NCBI RefSeq assembly: GCF_027213785.1
Contig: NZ_JAPWGO010000008.1
Coordinates: forward strand, 119,254 to 183,253
Reading direction: 5' to 3'
Source: Limimaricola sp. G21655-S1
GTDB lineage: Bacteria; Pseudomonadota; Alphaproteobacteria; Rhodobacterales; Rhodobacteraceae
DNA length: 64,000 nt
In this document: one piece after another, positions 58,860 through 64,000 of the stretch
Numbering within the stretch: the stretch's first letter is position 1
How the letters are laid out: each line of letters opens with the position of its first letter
The notes under the pieces: generated by a model
Told to the model about the DNA's origin: nothing
The model's database searches: none
What the model saw: only the letters and a program-made list of their open reading frames with translations
Translations under genes and position numbers: made by a program

Positions 58860-60142
58860 TGGCGCTCGCACAAGCGAAATCCGACGCCACCGAGGCGCGC
58901 CTGTCGGGGATGCAGATCCCCGAGGGCGGCGCGGGCTGGGCGCGCGCAGCGCGGCAGGATGCGCTGGACCGCCTGACCGGCATGGGGCTGCCCCAGCGTC
59001 GCGACGAATACTGGCGCTTCACCAACCCGGCGGAGTTCCTGAAACCCGAGACGCCGCGCGCCGAGATCGCGCTCGACGCGCCGGGCTTCGATGACACGGA
59101 CGTCCTTCGTGTGGTCTTCACCGATGGCGTGTTCGACGCCGACGCTTCCGACGCGCTGTCGCAAGAAGGTCTGGAGATCGAGCGCTTTGCCGATGCCGTG
59201 ACCAAGGACATCCATTGGATCAAGGGTTTGCTGGGCGTTCTTGAGACGGCTGGCCAGGATCGCGTCGATCGGCCCTTCGCCACGTTCAACACCGCCTTCG
59301 CCGAGGACGGCGTGGTGCTGCGCGCCACCGGCAAGGTGTCGAAGCCCGTGCATGTCGAGTATCGCCGTTCGGACGATACGGCCGAGGCGGTGCTGCGGCA
59401 CATGGTGCGTGTCGAGGACGGAGCCGAACTGACGCTTCTGGAAAGCGGTGTCGGGGCCTCGCGGCTTAACACCGGCATGGAAGTGGACATCGCCGATCGC
59501 GGCGTGTTCCGCCATGTGCGGATGCAGGGCCGCGACCACGAGCGTCGCGCCGCCACCCATGTCTTCGCGCGGTTGGGCGAAGAGAGCACCTTCAAGAGCT
59601 TCACGCTATCGCTCAATGGCATGATGACCCGCAACGAGGTGATCATCACGCTGAAGGGCGACGACGCGGTGGCGCATGTGGCCGGGGCCGCGCTTGGCGA
59701 CGGGCGCGATTTCCACCACGACGATACCGTGTTCATCACCCATGACGCGGTGAACTGCGAAAGCCGTCAGGTGTTCAAGAAGGTGCTTCGGAACGGCGCC
59801 ACCGGCGTGTTCCAGGGCAAGATCCTCGTGCAGCCGGACGCGCAGAAGACCGATGGCTACCAGATCAGCCAGTCGCTGCTGCTGGACGAGGACGCCAACT
59901 TCCTCGCCAAGCCGGAACTGGAGATCTATGCCGACGACGTGCAGTGCAGCCACGGCTCGACCTCGGGTGCGATCGACGAAACGGCGCTGTTCTACCTGAA
60001 GTCGCGCGGTATCCCCGAGGACAAGGCGCAGGACCTGCTGGTTCTGGCCTTCGTCGCCGAGGCGCTGGCCGAGATCGAGGACGAGGATCTGGCCGAGACG
60101 CTGCGCACGCAGCTCGCGGGCTGGCTCGAGCGGCGCCGCTGA
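58859..60142 (+). CDS. sufD: Fe-S cluster assembly protein SufD
   Basis: A 427-residue SufB/D-fold protein: YWRFTNPAEFLKPE near the N-terminus, VFQGKILVQPDAQKTDGYQISQSLLLDEDANFLAKPELEIYADDVQCSHGST and a helical end. The His and Asp/Glu residues contributing to the SufB-SufD interface are in ADDVQCSHGSTSG. The ATG overlaps the sufC stop. Confidence 0.97.
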
Positions 60143-60143
60143 G

Positions 60144-60629
60144 ATGGCGGTGTCCTCGGACATCCTGAGGACCTGGCGCCACCCGCGCCGGGTCGTGGCC
60201 GACCTGCTCGACCAGGGGCGGCGCGAGGATCGGGCTATCGCCTTCCTGATGGCGGGCTGCGGGCTGATCTTCGTGGCGCAATGGCCGCGTCTGGCGCGGG
60301 TGGCACATGAGACCGGCGACGAGCTGTCGAAGCTCGTCGCCTACGAGCTTGTGGCCTGGATCTTCTTCTGGCCACTGATGTTCTACGCCATCGCGGGGCT
60401 GAGCTTTCTCGCCCTGCGGTTCGCGGGGCGCGGGATCTCCGCCTTCTCGGCGCGGCTGGCGCTGTTCTGGGCCTTTCTCGCGGCAACCCCGGCTGGGCTC
60501 CTCTACGGGCTGCAGACCGGCCTGAACGGGTTCGGCCCGGCCGCGCAACTCGTGGGCGCGATCTGGATCGCCGCCTTTTTCTGGTTCTGGGCGCAGGGTC
60601 TGCGCGCCGCCGTCACGGGGCGGGGCTGA
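60144..60629 (+). CDS. YIP1-family membrane protein (first copy)
   Basis: A 161-residue protein with four or five membrane helices and a start ILRTWRHPRRVVADLLDQG typical of bacterial YIP1 proteins. It starts one base after the sufD stop and is followed 4 bp later by a second YIP1-type gene. A membrane role in the Suf operon is not established; position is the only evidence. Confidence 0.8.
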   Translation: MAVSSDILRTWRHPRRVVADLLDQGRREDRAIAFLMAGCGLIFVAQWPRLARVAHETGDELSKLVAYELVAWIFFWPLMFYAIAGLSFLALRFAGRGISAFSARLALFWAFLAATPAGLLYGLQTGLNGFGPAAQLVGAIWIAAFFWFWAQGLRAAVTGRG

Positions 60630-60633
60630 GACC

Positions 60634-61227
60634 ATGTGGAGCTATCTGACGGATCTTTTGCGGCTGAGCCTGCGCGCCCCGGCCGAGGCCGCGGCGCGGC
60701 TCCTGCGCGGGTTTCCCGGTTCGACCGCCACCTGGCAGGCCTTGGTGCTCGTCACCTGTGTCAGCGTCGTGGTGACCGCTCTCATCCAGGGCGCGATGCC
60801 GGTGATGCCGATGGACGCCGAGGGCGCGTTCGGCCTGTCGCCCTTCGGCTATGCCGGGCTTCTCGGCGCGTCTCTGGTGTTGCTCGCCGGCGGCGTGACC
60901 GCTACGGGCCGGTTGCTGGGCGGGGTCGGGAGTTTCGGACCCGCCCTGGCGCTCGTGGTCTGGCTCGAGGTGCTGGCCATGGCGTTGCGGCTGGTGCAGG
61001 GCGTGCTGATCCTAGTGCTGCCGCCGCTTGCGGGTCTGGTCGGGCTGGCCGGGCTGGTCTGGCTGTTCTGGTGCCTCGCGCGTTTCGTTCAGGTGCTGCA
61101 CGGTTTTCGGAGCGTCGGCCGCGCCACGGTGGCGCTGTTCCTTGCCTTCATCGCCATCGGCACGGCGCTCGCGCTGCTGCTGGCGCTCACCGGGCTGACC
61201 GCCCAGGGAGGACTGACCAATGTATGA
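60634..61227 (+). CDS. YIP1-family membrane protein (second copy)
   Basis: A 197-residue protein with five membrane helices (MWSYLTDLLRLSLRAPAEAAARLL start, then TWQALVLVTCVSVVVTALIQGAMP). Its stop overlaps the start of sufS by 8 bp, so it is translated with it. Together with the gene before it, this makes a YIP1 pair inside the operon; function unknown. Confidence 0.78.
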   Translation: MWSYLTDLLRLSLRAPAEAAARLLRGFPGSTATWQALVLVTCVSVVVTALIQGAMPVMPMDAEGAFGLSPFGYAGLLGASLVLLAGGVTATGRLLGGVGSFGPALALVVWLEVLAMALRLVQGVLILVLPPLAGLVGLAGLVWLFWCLARFVQVLHGFRSVGRATVALFLAFIAIGTALALLLALTGLTAQGGLTNV

Positions 61228-62440
61228 TGTCGAAGAGATCAGGGCCCAGTTCCCGATCCTCTCGCGCGAGATCAACGGCGTGCCGCTGGTCTATCTCGAT
61301 AACGGCGCCTCGGCGCAGAAGCCGCAGGTGGTGATCGACGCGATCACCCGCGGCTATGCGCATGAATACTCCAACGTGCATCGTGGGCTGCACATGCTTT
61401 CGACCATCTCGACCGAGAGATACGAGGGCACCCGCGACGTGGTGCGCAAGTTTCTCGGTGCGGCGAGCCAGGATGAGATCATCCTCAACACCGGCACCAC
61501 CGAGGGCATCAACATGGTCGCCCATGGCTGGGCGATGCCGCGCATGGAGCCCGGCGACGAGATCGTGCTGTCGATCATGGAGCATCACGCCAACATCGTG
61601 CCGTGGCACTTCCTGCGCGAGCGGCAGGGCGTGGTGATCAAGTGGGTGGACGTGGATGCCAATGGCGACCTCGACCCGCAGGCGGTGATCGACGCGATCG
61701 GGCCTAAGACGAAGCTCGTCGCCATCACCCACATGTCCAATGTGCTGGGCACGGTGGTCGACGTGAAGGCGATCTGCGACGGCGCGCGCGCGAAGGACGT
61801 CCCGGTGCTGGTCGACGGCAGCCAGGCGGCGGTGCACATGCCGGTCGACGTGCAGGAGATCGGCTGCGATTTCTATGCGATCACCGGTCACAAGCTCTAT
61901 GGCCCCTCGGGCTCTGGCGCGATCTATGTTCGGCGCGAGCGCATGGCCGAGATGCGCCCCTTCATGGGCGGCGGCGACATGATCGATCAGGTCACGCGCG
62001 ACACGGTCACCTACAACGTGCCGCCGATGAAGTTCGAGGCCGGCACGCCCTCGATCGTCTCGACCATCGGCATGGGGGTGGCCCTGGACTGGATGATGGG
62101 CGTTGGGATGGAGAACATCGCCGCGCATGAGCGGCGCCTGCGCGATCATGCGATCGGCCGGTTCAAGGGGCTGAACTGGCTCGACATCCAAGGCAAATCG
62201 GCCGGGAAGGGCGCGATCTTCTCGCTGACCATCGAGGGCGGCGCGCATGCGCATGACATCTCGACCGTTCTGGACAAGAAGGGCATCGCGGTGCGTGCCG
62301 GCACCCATTGCGCGATGCCGCTGATGGCACATCTTGGCCTCGGCGCCACCTGCCGCGCCTCCTTCGGCCTCTACAACACCGAAGCCGAGATCGACCGCCT
62401 GGTCGAGGCGCTGGAGCTGTGCCACGAGCTCTTCGCCTGA
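61220..62440 (+). CDS. sufS: Cysteine desulfurase SufS
   Basis: A 406-residue group II desulfurase: FPILSREINGVPLVYLDNGASAQKPQ start, PLP Lys in YAITGHKLYGPSGSG, and active Cys in VRAGTHCAMPL. It delivers sulfur to SufB, usually with SufE or SufU; no such partner gene is visible in the window. It ends the operon at a hairpin terminator. Confidence 0.97.
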   Translation: MYDVEEIRAQFPILSREINGVPLVYLDNGASAQKPQVVIDAITRGYAHEYSNVHRGLHMLSTISTERYEGTRDVVRKFLGAASQDEIILNTGTTEGINMVAHGWAMPRMEPGDEIVLSIMEHHANIVPWHFLRERQGVVIKWVDVDANGDLDPQAVIDAIGPKTKLVAITHMSNVLGTVVDVKAICDGARAKDVPVLVDGSQAAVHMPVDVQEIGCDFYAITGHKLYGPSGSGAIYVRRERMAEMRPFMGGGDMIDQVTRDTVTYNVPPMKFEAGTPSIVSTIGMGVALDWMMGVGMENIAAHERRLRDHAIGRFKGLNWLDIQGKSAGKGAIFSLTIEGGAHAHDISTVLDKKGIAVRAGTHCAMPLMAHLGLGATCRASFGLYNTEAEIDRLVEALELCHELFA

Positions 62441-62452
62441 GCATCGCTTGAC

Positions 62453-62494
62453 GCGGGGGCGGGTGCGAAAAGCCGTTGCGCCCGCTCCCGCTTT
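62453..62494 (+). terminator. Terminator after sufS
   Basis: GCGGGGGCGGGTGC (62453-62466) pairs with GCGCCCGCTCCCGC (62478-62491), with one mismatch and a G-T pair, followed by TTT. It lies between sufS and tRNA-Arg. Confidence 0.75.
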
Positions 62495-62514
62495 CCCCTA
62501 TCGATCCCGCATCG

Positions 62515-62591
<77 letters not shown>

Positions 62592-62846
62592 TTTTCCCAT
62601 GTAGAATAAGACCATTGCAGTCAGCGCTGAGCATTGTAGCGCCTCTGAGCAACGGCTCACGTCCCCGATACGGTTCGTGATCGGTACAAATCCCGTACAG
62701 GCGTGCCGCAGCGAACGCTTAGGAAGTCGCAGTTCAACCAAGCCTCCAGTCCACTGGCCGGGAACTCGCAGAATGTCCGTCGTCAGATGATTTGGGACAG
62801 GGTGGCCTGATGTTGAGCGGAGGGTCTGGCTTGTTCGGGCTTTGGT
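62592..62846. other. Gene-free segment downstream of tRNA-Arg
   Basis: No gene, terminator or attachment-site duplication of the tRNA 3' end can be recognised. Base composition is visibly less GC-rich than upstream, suggesting foreign DNA. Confidence 0.5.
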
Positions 62847-63083
62847 TCATGCCGCAGTCTGGCGATGCAACGCGCGGCGCTTTTCGATGGTCCAGACTTT
62901 GATCTCCTTTCGTCGACTGCGGATCGCCTCTTCACTGCTGAAGCGCTGCGGCATGCGCATCACGCGCCCTGCATGCTCCATGCTGAACCCTGTGCGCAGG
63001 TTCAGGTCACACAAATGCAGTTCGAAGCGCTCACGCTCATGGCCGCGGCAAGCCTCATGCCCGCGCGGCGGCCCGTATCGGGA
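62847..63083 (-). pseudogene. Decayed coding fragment of unknown family
   Basis: On the minus strand a frame is open for about 78 codons from a stop at 63084-63086 to the stop at 62847-62849, with coding-like third positions and segments such as GHERERFELHLCDLNLRTGF and SSEEAIRSRRKEIKVWTIEK. It lacks a plausible start at the upstream end. I do not recognise the family; it looks like the C-terminus of a truncated gene. Confidence 0.4.
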
Positions 63084-63273
63084 TCAGCGAAAGCGCCCTG
63101 AAGGCGCGGATAATACCCGCTTGGGCCAGCCTGGCTGCCCGTACCACCGCCCAGGCGGTGCATGCCGCGCAGGCGCGAGGGCTGACCTTACGCGCACGCG
63201 AGCAGAGCGGAAGGCTCCAATCGAGACTGATAGAAAAATCATCAACTCACAGCGCGTGCCGATGCCGCGAGGA

Positions 63274-63447
63274 TTAGGCCTCGCCTGGGGCGGTGCAACC
63301 GTCGCTCGCAGCGCAGACCTCCACCTCGCCATCGATCAACCGCATCAGAGGTTCGAGGCGGCATTGCAGGTCCGCCACCCGGGAGACGAGCTCGGCTTCG
63401 GCCTGCACATCAAAGTTGTCTCCCGCTTGGGGGCAACTGTGTCGTTT
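63274..63447 (-). pseudogene. Coding-like fragment next to the IS110 transposase
   Basis: On the minus strand about 57 codons are open to the TAA at 63274-63276, with GC-rich third positions and a coiled-coil-like sequence (AEAELVSRVADLQCRLEPLM, then IDGEVEVCAASDG). It continues without a start into the IS110 end, so it may be a gene cut by the element. Confidence 0.4.
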
Positions 63448-63448
63448 C

Positions 63449-64000
63449 TTAGAGGCGAATGGGCTGTTTGTTTCGGATCATGGCGTTGAGGATGACGAGG
63501 AGCTGACGGGCAACGGCAATGAGAACTGTTTTGGGGGCTTTGCCGGCAGCCTTCATTCGATCTCGCATGGCAATCAAGAGCGGCACGCGGCGGGACGCGC
63601 TCAAGGCCGCGATGTAGAGAGCCTCGCGGACTTTGCGTCGTCCTCCCCATATACGTCGTGTGCCGCGCCATGTGCCGCTCTCGCGGGCATGTGGAGCGAG
63701 CCCGGCGAGAGAGGCGATCCGACGCCGACAGAGCGTGCCGAGTTCGGGCAGTTCGCCGAGAAGCGTTGCCAGCACCGTCGGTCCAATCCCAGGCACGGCG
63801 CGAAGCAACTCCGCATGCTCGGTAAGTTCGGGGCTGTCTCCGATCAGAGCCGCAATCTTGCGATCCATGATGACAATGCGGCGGTCGAGCAGCGCGATCA
63901 TCGTCTCGATCTCGCGCAGGATTGCTGGCTGGCCGGCGCTGTGGCGACGCACCTTTTCGGCTTTCCGCATTTCGACCAACTGCCTGCGGCGACGAAGGAA
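63449..64000 (-). CDS. IS110-family transposase, C-terminal part (partial)
   Basis: The last 183 residues of an IS110-family transposase; the N-terminal DEDD (RuvC-like) domain lies beyond the window end. The visible part holds the FLRRRRQLVEMRKAEKVRR linker, the helical IETMIALLDRRIVIMDRKI, and the Transposase_20 domain with LLRAVPGIGPTVLATLLGELPELG and LAGLAPHARESGTWRGTRRI, where the Ser of ESG is the likely catalytic serine. No frameshift is seen in this part. Confidence 0.93.
   Translation of the reverse strand, partial: FLRRRRQLVEMRKAEKVRRHSAGQPAILREIETMIALLDRRIVIMDRKIAALIGDSPELTEHAELLRAVPGIGPTVLATLLGELPELGTLCRRRIASLAGLAPHARESGTWRGTRRIWGGRRKVREALYIAALSASRRVPLLIAMRDRMKAAGKAPKTVLIAVARQLLVILNAMIRNKQPIRL
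63449..64000 (-). mobile_element. IS110-family insertion sequence (partial, runs off window)
   Basis: Defined by the transposase above. IS110 elements lack terminal inverted repeats, so the right end cannot be fixed from sequence; it probably lies within about 100 bp below 63449. The upstream end, where IS110-group elements usually encode their bridge RNA, is outside the window. Confidence 0.75.

Noticed and set aside
62842..63489. Plus-strand frame of 215 codons in the disrupted region
   Set aside because: Very Arg/Pro-rich with no recognisable motif and antisense to two frames with better codon use; treated as chance.

Overview
This window is a high-GC chromosomal segment of an alphaproteobacterium, most likely a member of the Rhodobacteraceae (Roseobacter/Rhodobacter group). 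The evidence is the set of conserved gene neighbourhoods: argS-SPOR-nagZ-scpA-scpB; yceD-rpmF-plsX-fabH-ihfA-merR; lptF-lptG-lptD-surA-pdxA-rsmA; and an iscR-led suf operon. A recA gene preceded by a GAAC-N7-GAAC LexA site and an Irr-type iron control element at suf fit the same group. Nearly all of 1-62.5 kb is ordinary, tightly packed core genome.

Layout. 1-3.7 kb (+): the end of argS, a SPOR cell-wall protein, nagZ and the condensin partners scpA/scpB. 3.8-10.2 kb (mostly -): a dCTP deaminase, tRNA-Pro(GGG), and the MerR/ihfA/fabH/plsX/rpmF/yceD block, with bamE divergent and msrB beyond it. 10.2-19.5 kb: an OlsB-like acyltransferase, uup, an iron-binding periplasmic protein, mazG, an M20 amidohydrolase, prfA-prmC and a DUF4167 protein. 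19.5-27 kb (-): the outer-membrane biogenesis cluster lptFGD-surA-pdxA-rsmA. 27-35.6 kb: pepA-holC, a MarC/retropepsin pair, a YheS-type ABC-F protein, ndk, a spermidine-synthase-like protein, and a lytic transglycosylase with glutaminase. 36-39.5 kb (-): a TAXI-type TRAP transporter with its DUF1850 partner. 39.7-47.6 kb: a CPA1 antiporter fused to a cyclic-nucleotide-binding domain, a small sulfotransferase, recA, alaS, and DUF1330 and MOSC proteins. 47.7-54.2 kb (mostly -): typA, SMR and YitT membrane proteins, icd, DUF4112, an HD phosphohydrolase, a 73-residue protein and an alpha/beta hydrolase.

54.2-62.5 kb (+) is the iron-sulfur cluster assembly operon: iscR, a NifS/IscS-type desulfurase, sufB, a methyltransferase-like gene, sufC, sufD, two YIP1-type membrane proteins and sufS. 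A sigma70-like promoter carries a perfect TTAGAA-N3-TTCTAA element across its -10, which suggests Irr control in addition to IscR autoregulation. The operon ends at a strong hairpin followed by tRNA-Arg(CCG).

Beyond that tRNA (62.6-64 kb) the character changes: no intact gene, decayed coding fragments, and an IS110-family transposase running off the window end. This is the only clearly accessory region. The points most worth a second look are the regulatory architecture and gene content of the suf operon, a dispersed intergenic repeat family, the antiporter/CNBD fusion, a MOSC gene with no standard start codon, and the tRNA-Arg/IS110 junction. I did not find a convincing wholly new defence or biosynthetic system.
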